DNA from: Desertifilum tharense IPPAS B-1220
Lineage (GTDB): Bacteria; Cyanobacteriota; Cyanobacteriia; Cyanobacteriales; Desertifilaceae
NCBI RefSeq assembly: GCF_001746915.1
Contig: NZ_MJGC01000037.1
Span: 1 to 64,000 of the forward strand
Direction: 5' to 3'
DNA: 64,000 nucleotides
Under the pieces are notes generated by a model, which had not been told where the DNA came from, did no database searches, and saw nothing but the letters and a program-made list of their open reading frames with translations. Shown in pieces: positions 44,318-54,526 of this stretch (its first letter is position 1; each line of letters opens with the position of its first letter). The position numbers were made by a program, and so were the translations under genes.

Positions 44318-45625
44318 TCACTCCGTTGGCATACCGACAAACTGACAAGCTTCTGAGCGGATAATGGGACAAGTTTGCTCAGTCATTACATTCCCCTTTA
44401 ACCACAAAGTCTCTAGGCTTGGAAGCTCAGATAGAGGGGTAATATCGGCAATTTGATTATCTTCCAAGCCGAGGATCATTAACTGAGTGAGTCTCCCCAA
44501 AGGAGTCACATCAGTAATTTGATTATGATTGAGGAAAAGAAATTTTAAGTTGACCAATTCGCCCAGAGTGCTGATATCGCTGAGTTGGTTATTGATTAAA
44601 TGTAGTCCCTTTAACTGAGTCAGTCTACCGAGAGGTTCAATCTCTTGGATTTGGTTATAATCCAACACAAGTCCCGTCAAATTTATCAATCCCGACAAAG
44701 GTTGAACATCGGTGATTTTATTTTTATCTAGAAGCAGCCTGTTTAAGCTTTGTAAGCCGGATAGGGGTCGAATGTCGGTAATTTGATTGTCACTCAAATC
44801 GAGGTGATTTAAGAGGGTTAATCCCGACAAAGAACTAATTTCTGAAATTTGATTATTGTGTAGTTCTAATTGCGTCAGATTTGTCAAATCAGAAAGCGGC
44901 TGAATATCTGAGATTTGGTTGCTATGCAAGTTAAGCTGAGTTAAGTTTGTGAGCCTTGCTAGCGGTCGAATATCTGAGATTTGATTGCGGCTCAAATGAA
45001 GGTCAGTTAAATTTGTTAAATTACCCAAAGATTGAATATCAGAAATCTGGTTGCTTGAAAGACTAAGCATAGTAAGGCGGTTCAAATTTCCGAGAGAAAC
45101 TTGAGTAATTTGATTATCGAATACAGAAAGATGAGTTAGCTTTGTGAGTCCTGCTAAAGCGCTAATATCAGTAATTTGATTTTCACCGAGTTCGAGTAAC
45201 TCTAGATTCATTAGATTAGCCAAAGGGCTAACATCCTGTATAGAATTCAGCGATAGACTTAAGCGGGTTAAACGAGTTAACCCTGCAAGGGGGCTTAAGT
45301 CACTGATGGAATTACCCGATAAGTTTAAACTGGTTAAATGAGTCAACCCTGCAATGGGTTTTAAGTCGCTAATGCCCCGTTCGAGTAGGGGAAGCATGGT
45401 TTGATAAGATAGGGCTTCAGCCGCTGCTTGACAATCTTTTGTGTTCGCAAATTCTAATACAGCTTCTACTGTTTTTCGGGCTTCTGCCGATATCTCATTT
45501 TGTTGTTCGCACCAGGTTTGAAAGGGGCTGCCCACAGGCGGTTCAGCGGCACGCGCCACATTTCCTCCCCAGAAACTTAACGCGCCTAAATGAAGGGCTA
45601 GAGTCGCAAGATAATTCCATTTCAT
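44318..45625 (-). CDS. Secreted leucine-rich repeat protein 1
   Basis: 435 residues. Signal peptide MKWNYLATLALHLGALSFWGGNVARAAEP. An N-cap with two cysteines (TWCEQQN..., NTKDCQAA) is followed by about thirteen 22-residue internalin-type LRRs with the pattern NQISDIxPLxxLTNLTxLxL, and a C-terminal Cys pair (EQTCPIIRSEACQF). GAGGA precedes the ATG by seven bases. It is a close paralogue of the next gene upstream, whose signal peptide, caps and ribosome-binding site are nearly identical at DNA level. A periplasmic or surface binding role is inferred. Confidence 0.85.
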   Translation of the reverse strand: MKWNYLATLALHLGALSFWGGNVARAAEPPVGSPFQTWCEQQNEISAEARKTVEAVLEFANTKDCQAAAEALSYQTMLPLLERGISDLKPIAGLTHLTSLNLSGNSISDLSPLAGLTRLTRLSLSLNSIQDVSPLANLMNLELLELGENQITDISALAGLTKLTHLSVFDNQITQVSLGNLNRLTMLSLSSNQISDIQSLGNLTNLTDLHLSRNQISDIRPLARLTNLTQLNLHSNQISDIQPLSDLTNLTQLELHNNQISEISSLSGLTLLNHLDLSDNQITDIRPLSGLQSLNRLLLDKNKITDVQPLSGLINLTGLVLDYNQIQEIEPLGRLTQLKGLHLINNQLSDISTLGELVNLKFLFLNHNQITDVTPLGRLTQLMILGLEDNQIADITPLSELPSLETLWLKGNVMTEQTCPIIRSEACQFVGMPTE

Positions 45626-45646
45626 GAGATTGTCCTCAAACTAGAT

Positions 45647-46888
45647 TTACTCTATTGGGATACCAACAAACTGACAAGCTTCTGAGTGGGTAAGGGGACA
45701 AGTTTGCTCAGTCATGGCATTTCCCTTTAACCACAACGTCTCTAAACTTGGAAGCTCTGATAAAGGCGTAATATCGGCAATTTGATTATCTTCCAAGCCG
45801 AGTATCATTAACTGAGTGAGTCTTCCCAAAGGAGCCACATCAGTAATTTGATTATGATTGAGGAAAAGGATTTTTAAGTTGACTAGTTCGCCCAAAGTGC
45901 TAATATCACTCAGTTGGTTATTACTCAAATGTAATCCCTCTAATTGAGCCAGACTGCCAAGGGGTTCAATCTCTCGGATTTGATTATCATTTAACCCAAG
46001 ACCCATCAAACTTCTCAATCTTGATAAGGGTTGAACATCGGTGATTTGATTGTCATCTAAATGCAGCACATTTAAGCTTTGTAAGCCTGCTAGGGGTCGA
46101 ATATCGGTAATTTGATTTTTACTTAAATCGAGTCGATTTAAGAGGTTTAATCCCGCTAAAGAACTAATTTCTGTAATCTGATTATTGTAGAGTTCTAATC
46201 GTGTCAGATTTGTCAAACCTGAAAGCGGCTGAATATCTGAGATTTGGTTGCAATGCAAGTCGAGTTTAGTTAAGTTTGTTAGCCTCGCCAGTGGTTGAAT
46301 ATCTGAGATTTTATTACGATCTAAATAAAGGTTAGTTAAATTTGTTAGATTTCCCAAAGATTGAACATCGAAAACCTGATTATTTGAAAGATATAGTATT
46401 GTAAGACGGTTCAGTCTCTCTAGAGAAACTTGACTAATTTGATTGTTAAATGCAGAAAAAGTAGTTAGTTTTTCGAGTCCTTCTAAAGCACTGATATCGG
46501 TAATTTGATTGTCATTAAGTTCGAGTAACTCTAGATTAATTAGATTGGCTAAGGGACTCACATCCTTGATGGAATTAACTGATAGGTTTAACCCGGTTAA
46601 ATGAGTTAACCCTGCAAGGGGTCTTAAGTCGCTAATTCCCCGTTCGAGTAGGGGAAGCATAATTAGATTGGATAGGGCTTCAGCCGCTGCTTTACAATCT
46701 TTTGTGTTCGCAAATTCTAATACCGATTCTACTGTTTTTCGGGCTTCTGCCGATATCTCATTTTGTTGTTCGCACCAGGTTTGAAAAGGGCTGCCCACAG
46801 ATGGTTCAGCGGCACGCGCCACAGATCCTCCCCAGACACTTAACGCGCCTAAATGAAGGGCTAGAGTAGCAAGACAATTCCATTTCAT
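45647..46888 (-). CDS. Secreted leucine-rich repeat protein 2
   Basis: 413 residues from the ATG at 46888, which has the same GAGGACAATCT leader as its paralogue; the open frame runs 21 codons further but lacks a signal peptide there. It has the same signal peptide, Cys-containing N-cap, about twelve 22-residue LRRs and Cys-pair C-cap (EQTCPLTHSEACQF). It is one repeat shorter than protein 1, so the pair arose by tandem duplication followed by repeat gain or loss. Confidence 0.85.
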   Translation of the reverse strand: MKWNCLATLALHLGALSVWGGSVARAAEPSVGSPFQTWCEQQNEISAEARKTVESVLEFANTKDCKAAAEALSNLIMLPLLERGISDLRPLAGLTHLTGLNLSVNSIKDVSPLANLINLELLELNDNQITDISALEGLEKLTTFSAFNNQISQVSLERLNRLTILYLSNNQVFDVQSLGNLTNLTNLYLDRNKISDIQPLARLTNLTKLDLHCNQISDIQPLSGLTNLTRLELYNNQITEISSLAGLNLLNRLDLSKNQITDIRPLAGLQSLNVLHLDDNQITDVQPLSRLRSLMGLGLNDNQIREIEPLGSLAQLEGLHLSNNQLSDISTLGELVNLKILFLNHNQITDVAPLGRLTQLMILGLEDNQIADITPLSELPSLETLWLKGNAMTEQTCPLTHSEACQFVGIPIE

Positions 46889-46938
46889 TAGATTGTCCTC
46901 AAGGTAGAAGAGAAGGTTTAAGAATGGGCTGAATTCAG

Positions 46939-47520
46939 TTAAAATAAGCAAGCATCAGATCGATTAATAGGGCACCTAGGTTGAGCAATGGCATTTTCTT
47001 GAAGATCGAGCCAAATGAGATTGCTTAATTCTAAAAGCGAACTCATGTCTGTGATTTGATTGTTTCGTAAAAATAGCCAGGTTAACTGGTTAAGTTTTGC
47101 CAAGGGGCTGATATCCATAATCTGATTATTTTCTAGAACAAGTTCTTGTAAGTTGGCAATCTCTGCTATGGGACTAATATCTTGAATTTGGTTATGACTT
47201 AGTTTTAATAAAATGAGGCGGGTTAATTTGCTTAATGCAGCCAAAGGCTCGATATTGCTAATTTGGTTAAAGCTGAGATTAATTTGATTGCGTCTAGAGA
47301 GTTCTTGGGTGGCTTGTTCGCAATCTTCCGTTCCGGCTTGAATTAAAAGCGTTTCTACCGTGTGTCTCGCTTCCGCAGACAGGTTGGGTAACTGACGACA
47401 CCACTGGGTAAACGAACGTTCTAGATGGGGTTGGGGGGTTTGCGCGATCGCCCTCACTCCGCTACTGTAGATGGCGATCGCCAAGGCACAAGTTAACCGA
47501 ACTGTGAAAACTGCCATCAT
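46939..47520 (-). CDS. Secreted leucine-rich repeat protein 3 (short)
   Basis: 193 residues from the ATG at 47520, ten bases after GAGGAG. N-terminal hydrophobic signal (FTVRLTCALAIAIYSSGVRAIAQ), the same N-cap (SFTQWCRQLPNLSAEARHTVETLL...GTEDCEQA), only four to five LRRs and the C-cap PRCPINRSDACLF. A shorter, more diverged member of the same family. It is 50 bases upstream of LRR protein 2 and probably first in the transcript. Confidence 0.82.
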   Translation of the reverse strand: MMAVFTVRLTCALAIAIYSSGVRAIAQTPQPHLERSFTQWCRQLPNLSAEARHTVETLLIQAGTEDCEQATQELSRRNQINLSFNQISNIEPLAALSKLTRLILLKLSHNQIQDISPIAEIANLQELVLENNQIMDISPLAKLNQLTWLFLRNNQITDMSSLLELSNLIWLDLQENAIAQPRCPINRSDACLF

Positions 47521-47778
47521 CGCAGACAAACTCCTCACGTTATAGTCTGGCAAGGACAAGCCTGTTTGTCACTACAAGCGCGATCGCCTGTATTCCTCAA
47601 CACTCAGTCTCGCTGAGAATGGGCTGGGATCTAAATTTCATCTAAAGGTTAGACGACTCTGAGAGTTAGCCTCTCTAAGATAAAGGGGTCAATGTTCGCA
47701 GATCGCGTTGCCGCTGTTGGGGGAGTGCTTCCTTGAAAAACGTCCTCCCGCTAGGTGACAATCTTAGGAGGAGAACGC

Positions 47779-48828
47779 ATGGCAGATACCCATGTTGAAG
47801 CAGTCGAAGAGCGTGCCTTAGATCGGGATTGCATGACCTTATCGCGTCACGTCTTGCAACAACTCCAAAGTTTCGGCCCAGATGCCCAAGACCTCAGCGC
47901 GATTATGAACCGGATTGCTCTAGCCGGTAAGCTGGTATCGCGTCACCTGTCCCGTTCAGGTTTAATGGAAAATGTTTTAGGATTTGCGGGGACAACCAAC
48001 ATCCAAGGCGAATCTGTCAAAAAGATGGACATCTACGCCAATGATGTCTTCATTTCAGTTTTTAAGCAAAGCGGGTTAGTCTGTCGCCTAGCCTCCGAGG
48101 AGATGGAGAACCCCTATTACATCCCCGAAAACTGTCCGATTGGTCGCTATACGCTACTGTATGACCCCATTGATGGCTCTTCTAATTTGGATGCCAATTT
48201 AAATGTTGGCTCCATTTTTGCCATCCGCCAGCAAGAAGGAATGGATCTCGACGGGGAGGCGAAGGATTTACTGCAAAACGGCCACAAACAGATTGCTGCC
48301 GGTTATATCCTCTACGGGCCGAGTACGATGCTGGTCTACTCCATTGGTCGGGGCGTTCACGCCTTCACCTTAGACCCCAGTTTAGGCGAATTTATTCTAT
48401 CGACTGAGAATATCCAAACGCCGCAGCATGGGTCAATTTACAGCGTCAATGAAGGCAACTTTTGGCAATGGGACGAACCGATGCGCGAGTATATTCGCTA
48501 CGTCCATCGCCATGAAGGATATACCGCCCGTTATGGGGGCGCATTAGTGGGAGATTTCCACCGCATTTTATTCCAAGGGGGCGTTTTCCTGTATCCGGGA
48601 ACAACCAAAAAGCCGGAAGGGAAACTCCGCTTGCTGTATGAGTCTGCGCCGCTGGCATTTTTGATGGAACATTCAGGAGGGCGGGCGAGTACGGGAACTC
48701 AAGATATTCTCGATGTGGTGCCCGAAAAGCTACACCAAAGAACGCCTCTGGTAATTGGCAGTACCGAAGATGTGGCTTTGGTGGAATCGTTTATGCAGTC
48801 TTCGCGACAACCTTCGTCTGTGAAGTAG
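47779..48828 (+). CDS. fbp: Fructose-1,6-bisphosphatase, class I
   Basis: 349 residues from the ATG at 47779, five bases after AGGAGGAG; a GTG eight codons earlier opens the frame. Class I signature [23 protein letters not shown] near residue 125 carries metal ligands; substrate-contact regions [37 protein letters not shown] and GKLRLLYE are present. It hydrolyses fructose-1,6-bisphosphate in gluconeogenesis and, in cyanobacteria, in sugar-phosphate recycling. First gene of the fbp-tal-zwf-opcA cluster, known from Nostoc and important for reductant supply in the dark. About 215 bases upstream hold its promoter; I saw no clear NtcA site. Confidence 0.95.
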   Translation: MADTHVEAVEERALDRDCMTLSRHVLQQLQSFGPDAQDLSAIMNRIALAGKLVSRHLSRSGLMENVLGFAGTTNIQGESVKKMDIYANDVFISVFKQSGLVCRLASEEMENPYYIPENCPIGRYTLLYDPIDGSSNLDANLNVGSIFAIRQQEGMDLDGEAKDLLQNGHKQIAAGYILYGPSTMLVYSIGRGVHAFTLDPSLGEFILSTENIQTPQHGSIYSVNEGNFWQWDEPMREYIRYVHRHEGYTARYGGALVGDFHRILFQGGVFLYPGTTKKPEGKLRLLYESAPLAFLMEHSGGRASTGTQDILDVVPEKLHQRTPLVIGSTEDVALVESFMQSSRQPSSVK

Positions 48829-48898
48829 AGACTCTTTGACAAATAAAAGATTAAAGCAAGCTCATCGAAATTTGTAAACATTAGAATCTTTCAAGGTT

Positions 48899-50038
48899 AT
48901 GACAAGCAATCATTTGTTAGAAATTGCCGCTTACGGTCAAAGTATTTGGATGGATAACCTGACTCGCGACTTGATTGAGTCAGGGGAACTCAAGAGAATG
49001 GTGGATGAGGGGGAAATTCAAGGAATTACCTCTAATCCGAGTATTTTTGAAAAGGCGATCGCAGGCAATCAGCTTTATGATGCTGATATCGAAGCTGGGA
49101 TTAAAGCCAAAAAATCGGTTCAAGAAATCTACGAGTCCCTGGTCTTTAGCGATATTCGCAACGCCTGCGATATTCTGCGCCCCATCTACGACTCAACCGA
49201 CGGCTTGGATGGTTACGTCAGCATCGAAGTTCCGCCCAATATTGCCCACGATACCGAAACCACCATTCAAGAAGCGCGGCGCTATTATCAAGCCATTGGT
49301 CGTCCCAATGTGATGATTAAGATTCCCGGCACCGATAAAGGCTTACCCGCCGTTGAACAGGTCATTTCTGAAGGGATTAACGTTAACGTTACCCTGTTGT
49401 TCTCCGTCGATAGCTACAAAGAAACCGCTTGGGCGTATATTCGCGGTTTAGAAAAGCGGGCCGAAAAAGGCGAAGATATCAGCAAAATCTCTTCGGTGGC
49501 TAGCTTCTTCCTCTCGCGGATTGATAGCAAAATTGACGACCATATCGACAACTTACTTGAAAAAGGCGTTGAAGATATTAACCGCAAAGCCGAGTTACAG
49601 AAGATGAAAGGCAAAGTGGCGATCGCCAATGCTAAAATCGCCTATCAAGAGTATAAGAAGATTATCGAGAGCGATCGCTGGCAAGCCCTCACCGAAAAAG
49701 GCGCAAACGTTCAGCGCCTCCTGTGGGCCTCCACCAGCACCAAAAACCCCGAATACAGCGATGTCATGTACGTCGATGAACTCGTAGGCCCCGATACCGT
49801 CAACACCATGCCCCCCTCCACCATCGAAGCCTGCGCCGACCATTGCGATGTCGCCAGCCGCATCGAAACGAACATTGACGAAGCCTACACTCTGCTAGAA
49901 TCCCTCCCGGATGCAGACATCGAACTCGATAGCGTCATGGCCGAGTTACTTGACGAGGGGATTGATAAATTCATTCAACCCTTTGAATCCCTCATGCAAT
50001 CCCTAGAGAAAAAAGTCAAACAACTCGCAACTGTCTAA
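48899..50038 (+). CDS. tal: Transaldolase
   Basis: 379 residues. Pattern WMDNLTRDLIESGELKRMV, GITSNPSIFEKAI near residue 44, the Schiff-base lysine in NVMIKIPGTDKGLPAVEQ near 140 and VNVTLLFSVDSYKE. It transfers dihydroxyacetone between sugar phosphates in the non-oxidative pentose phosphate pathway. 70 bases after fbp and 99 before zwf in the same direction. Confidence 0.95.
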   Translation: MTSNHLLEIAAYGQSIWMDNLTRDLIESGELKRMVDEGEIQGITSNPSIFEKAIAGNQLYDADIEAGIKAKKSVQEIYESLVFSDIRNACDILRPIYDSTDGLDGYVSIEVPPNIAHDTETTIQEARRYYQAIGRPNVMIKIPGTDKGLPAVEQVISEGINVNVTLLFSVDSYKETAWAYIRGLEKRAEKGEDISKISSVASFFLSRIDSKIDDHIDNLLEKGVEDINRKAELQKMKGKVAIANAKIAYQEYKKIIESDRWQALTEKGANVQRLLWASTSTKNPEYSDVMYVDELVGPDTVNTMPPSTIEACADHCDVASRIETNIDEAYTLLESLPDADIELDSVMAELLDEGIDKFIQPFESLMQSLEKKVKQLATV

Positions 50039-50056
50039 ATCTTGACGAATTGCTCC

Positions 50057-50106
50057 AATGGCTAATGGTAAAAGGTTAACTGACGTTAGCCTCACCCTTA
50101 GCCATT
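50057..50106. repeat. Inverted repeat in the tal-zwf spacer
   Basis: AATGGCTAA at 50057-50065 and TTAGCCATT at 50098-50106 form a perfect 9-bp inverted repeat separated by 32 bases. It has no T-run, so it is not a standard terminator. It may be an RNA processing or stability hairpin, or part of the TGGCTAATGG low-complexity repeats seen in cyanobacteria. Confidence 0.55.
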
Positions 50107-50137
50107 TCCCATTCACAAGCTCTTAAAGTCGCAACCT

Positions 50138-51667
<1,530 letters not shown>

Positions 51668-51716
51668 ATTCTGATGTACCCCGGATGCGTAATTACTGAT
51701 AACGGACCACTCACCC

Positions 51717-53045
51717 ATGACCACACCACTTGTTGCCCTTCAAGACCCGAAAGATATCTCTTTAAGCGAAATTGAGGCTGAACTCAGTAAGATTTGGTTA
51801 AGTCAGAATACCGGAAAGGCTACTCCAGTCGCTACGCGAGCCGCAACCTTTAGTATGGTTGTTTATGAACCGGAGGAGTTTCAGCAATTACTGGGCGGAT
51901 TAGGTTACTATTCAGGCACCATTGATGGCATTTATGGTTCTGCGACCAAAGAGGCGATTCGCAAGGCGCAAACTCAGTATGGGTTGCGCGTTACGGGTCG
52001 GGTAGACCCAGAAACGCTGACCAAGCTGCGTCGGGAGTTTTCTAAGCTGCCTCGCGAGAAGCAGGGGATTCCCAATTTGGATACGCGGGGATTTAGTATT
52101 AGCGATGCGATCGCTGCTCAGAATCCCTGTAGAATTATTACGCTTTGTCCGATGATGGGTGCCGATGACCAAGGGGTGACGGCCCAAGTGTCTGCCTATT
52201 GTCCCGTGCAAAAGGGCAGCAGTAGCGGTTTAATCTGCTGCGAGTACATTACTTTACGCGGTACGAAAGCGGCGTTAGAACGGGTTAGCGAGTTAGTGGT
52301 TTCGCTGATGATTCCGGACTTGCCCAAATTTGTCTGGTGGAAGGCGACACCGAACCCAGAACAAGTTCTGTTTCAAGCTTTATCAGAATCCTGCAATTGC
52401 ATGATTATGGATTCTTCCTACTTTAGCGATCCTGAATCCGAATTTCTCAAGATTCAAGAGTTGATTGAGTCAGAAACCTATATTGCTGACTTGAATTGGC
52501 ACCGTTTGGCCGCTTGGCAAGAACTCTCAGCCGCTGCGTTTGACCCCCCAGAACGCCGCGTCGCGTTAATTGAAGTAGACCGCGTAACCATTGACTATGA
52601 AAAGGGCAATGCGGCGCAAGCGTTGATGTTCTTAGGATGGTTGGCGAGTCGCTTGGAATGGCAGCCTGTCGCCTATAAAGAGATAGATGACGATTACGAC
52701 CTCAAGCAGATTACCTTTACTGGGGCGAATAATCGCACCATTGAGGCGGAACTGGCCGCAATTCCAACAGCAGACTGGGGCGAAATTCCGGGGGATATGG
52801 TGGGTTTGTTGCTCAATTCCACGAATCCTAACGCCAATTGCTGTACAATTCTCTGTTCGGAAACGACGGGATGTATGCGCCTAGAAGCCGGGGGAAGCGC
52901 CCAATCTTGTCGCACGGAACAGGTAACGGCCCTAACGGATCAAAAGGCTGAATCTCTTTTAGGGCAACAGCTTCAACGCTGGGGACGCGATGTTTTATAC
53001 GAGGAAAGTTTGGAAGTGACGGCGCAAATTCTCAAATTACGTTAG
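51717..53045 (+). CDS. opcA: OpcA, glucose-6-phosphate dehydrogenase assembly/activation protein
   Basis: 442 residues. OpcA allosterically activates and oligomerises Zwf and is a redox target of thioredoxin in cyanobacteria. The N-terminal part carries a peptidoglycan-binding-like module (LLGGLGYYSGTIDGIYGSATKEAIRKAQ near 60-110). The OpcA core follows (PCRIITLCPMMG, GLICCEYITLRG, DLPKFVWWKATP, EVDRVTIDYEK, LFLGWLASRLEW). Several Cys residues (CRIITLC, LICC, NCCTILC) could serve redox control. Last gene of the cluster, ended by the hairpin at 53061. Confidence 0.93.
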   Translation: MTTPLVALQDPKDISLSEIEAELSKIWLSQNTGKATPVATRAATFSMVVYEPEEFQQLLGGLGYYSGTIDGIYGSATKEAIRKAQTQYGLRVTGRVDPETLTKLRREFSKLPREKQGIPNLDTRGFSISDAIAAQNPCRIITLCPMMGADDQGVTAQVSAYCPVQKGSSSGLICCEYITLRGTKAALERVSELVVSLMIPDLPKFVWWKATPNPEQVLFQALSESCNCMIMDSSYFSDPESEFLKIQELIESETYIADLNWHRLAAWQELSAAAFDPPERRVALIEVDRVTIDYEKGNAAQALMFLGWLASRLEWQPVAYKEIDDDYDLKQITFTGANNRTIEAELAAIPTADWGEIPGDMVGLLLNSTNPNANCCTILCSETTGCMRLEAGGSAQSCRTEQVTALTDQKAESLLGQQLQRWGRDVLYEESLEVTAQILKLR

Positions 53046-53060
53046 TTGAGGTTGATGACA

Positions 53061-53087
53061 GGTGGATGCTATTCCACCTTTTTTATT
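53061..53087 (+). terminator. Intrinsic terminator after opcA
   Basis: AGGTGGA, loop TGCTAT, TCCACCT form a perfect 7-bp stem directly followed by TTTTTTATTG. It starts 16 bases after the opcA stop. Confidence 0.92.
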
Positions 53088-53174
53088 GAATCTGATTCCG
53101 GGAGAGTCCTCAGCGGGTAACGAGAGAACTTACCTCTTGAGGGGTTTTTGGGCTGCAATAAGAGGCGCGATCGC

Positions 53175-53282
53175 GGTAAGGCTATCCTGGTTATTAGTCA
53201 CGATGACCATTACTTTCGCTTGGCTGACCGCATCATTACGTTAGACTACGGTCAGGTGGAATATGATAAACCACAGGGTTGA
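53175..53282 (+). pseudogene. Remnant of an ABC transporter ATPase C-terminus
   Basis: In this frame the bases encode GKAILVISHDDHYFRLADRI followed by ITLDYGQVEYDKPQG and a stop. This is the H-loop histidine and end of a nucleotide-binding domain, as in SyrD/cyclic-peptide exporters. Nothing of the Walker A, signature or membrane part is present upstream. The preceding codons (NKRRDR) run into a HIP1-like GCGATCGC. It is the scar of a lost gene. Confidence 0.75.
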
Positions 53283-53446
53283 TAGCTTTGTTTCTATCCC
53301 GCCAGGGGTTTGAGGCAACTAGTGCGGGTAAATTTGCCCACCAAATTTCTCCTCGATACATTACCATTCCTCAGCAGGTAGCGAGATTAATTGCATCTTT
53401 GCTATTGCTGGATTGAGTTCAGAGGACTCTTGGGAGTAAACTTGAA
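53283..53446. other. Short region with a possible second coding remnant
   Basis: A plus-strand frame ending at 53416 encodes QGFEATSAGKFAHQISPRYI and some further residues. It looks protein-like but has no start signal and no family I recognise. It may be another decayed fragment in this islet. Confidence 0.25.
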
Positions 53447-54466
53447 TCAGCTGTTAAAATCAAAGATTTCTTTATACTTGTCGCATAACTCTTTAGCGTA
53501 TTTAATAAGATCACATAATTCTTTTTTGTTGGCAAAAGGAAATATGTCTTCTTTTGAATACTTGTGCTTCAATAAGTAATTTAAATCACAGTGAGCAATC
53601 TCTTTGTCTCTTTGATTGAAAAGCTTCTTGAGGATTTCGTTTTCTCTTTTTTCATTTATTGCGCGAATATCTTCTTTAATCGATTCTTGAGGTATTGTGT
53701 CTGGCAACTTTATGCTCCATTTGCTAAAGTTAGAAGAAAAACTATCAAGAAACTTTGCTAAATTAACAGAATCTTTGTGTGGATCATAAATATTTGCTAA
53801 ACGCAAAATTCCCATAAGACGAAAAGGTTTGTCGCTTATCGGATCTTCATAACCTTCAATGCTTAATCTTTTATTGCTTTGCTGGGTAGCATTATTCTCA
53901 AAAATATAATAAGCTATCTTTAAATAAGATTCAGCATCCTTTAATGTCTTCCGTATTTCCTCAAGTATAGTTTTAGTTTTTTCCAGAGTATCTGTATATT
54001 TAACCTCAAAACCAAAACAATAAAATTCTTCGATATCTTCTCTTAATAAAGGTCTATCCACACTAAATATAATCTCGCCTTGGCTAGGTTCTGTAACGCC
54101 TTCAGTATCAGACATAAGTTTCGCTTTTGTGTGAGATGCAAAATATATCTGCTGTTTTTCCGAATAATCAATAAAAAAATCATCGCCTTCTGGCTTAATT
54201 TTTTTTGTAGAAAAATCTTTTAGAGATAATTTTAACTGACGGTCGCGTAATCCTTCTATGCCATTAACTTCATAGCTAGCTTTCCACTTACTGATCCAAT
54301 GAATTGGCTCCTTCAAATTAAGAATTTTCACAATCAGTTGATCTTCATAACCCTGGTATAACATGATCAGAGCGAAGGCTTTTTTTCTCTCAAAATTATC
54401 AATATTATTCTGTTTAATAAAAGCTTGCAGCTCATTTATTTTATCAGGGATGGATTCCGGCATCAT
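53447..54466 (-). CDS. HTH-HEPN protein, candidate defence/toxin RNase
   Basis: 339 residues, strikingly AT-rich and Lys/Ile/Glu-rich compared with all neighbours. Residues ~25-75 (RKKAFALIMLYQGYEDQLIVKILN...WISKWKASYEVNGIEGLRDR) match the helix-turn-helix of IS630-type transposases. Residues ~165-325 are all-helical and contain LMGILRLANIYDPHKDSVNLAKFL and NQRDKEIAHCD. RxxxxxH (R...AH) is the HEPN nuclease motif, and the layout resembles the AbiU2-like HEPN group. HEPN proteins are often RNases in phage defence or toxin systems. No transposase catalytic domain and no adjacent antitoxin were found. Function is inference. Confidence 0.6.
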   Translation of the reverse strand: MMPESIPDKINELQAFIKQNNIDNFERKKAFALIMLYQGYEDQLIVKILNLKEPIHWISKWKASYEVNGIEGLRDRQLKLSLKDFSTKKIKPEGDDFFIDYSEKQQIYFASHTKAKLMSDTEGVTEPSQGEIIFSVDRPLLREDIEEFYCFGFEVKYTDTLEKTKTILEEIRKTLKDAESYLKIAYYIFENNATQQSNKRLSIEGYEDPISDKPFRLMGILRLANIYDPHKDSVNLAKFLDSFSSNFSKWSIKLPDTIPQESIKEDIRAINEKRENEILKKLFNQRDKEIAHCDLNYLLKHKYSKEDIFPFANKKELCDLIKYAKELCDKYKEIFDFNS

Positions 54467-54526
54467 GGATAATCTTAATCAAGTGTCAACTTCTATATTA
54501 TGCCTGATATCATTTGAGTTTTCAAC

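Noticed and set aside
53447..54466. Insertion sequence (IS630) transposase
   Set aside because: Only the HTH part matches; there is no DDE domain and no terminal inverted repeats.
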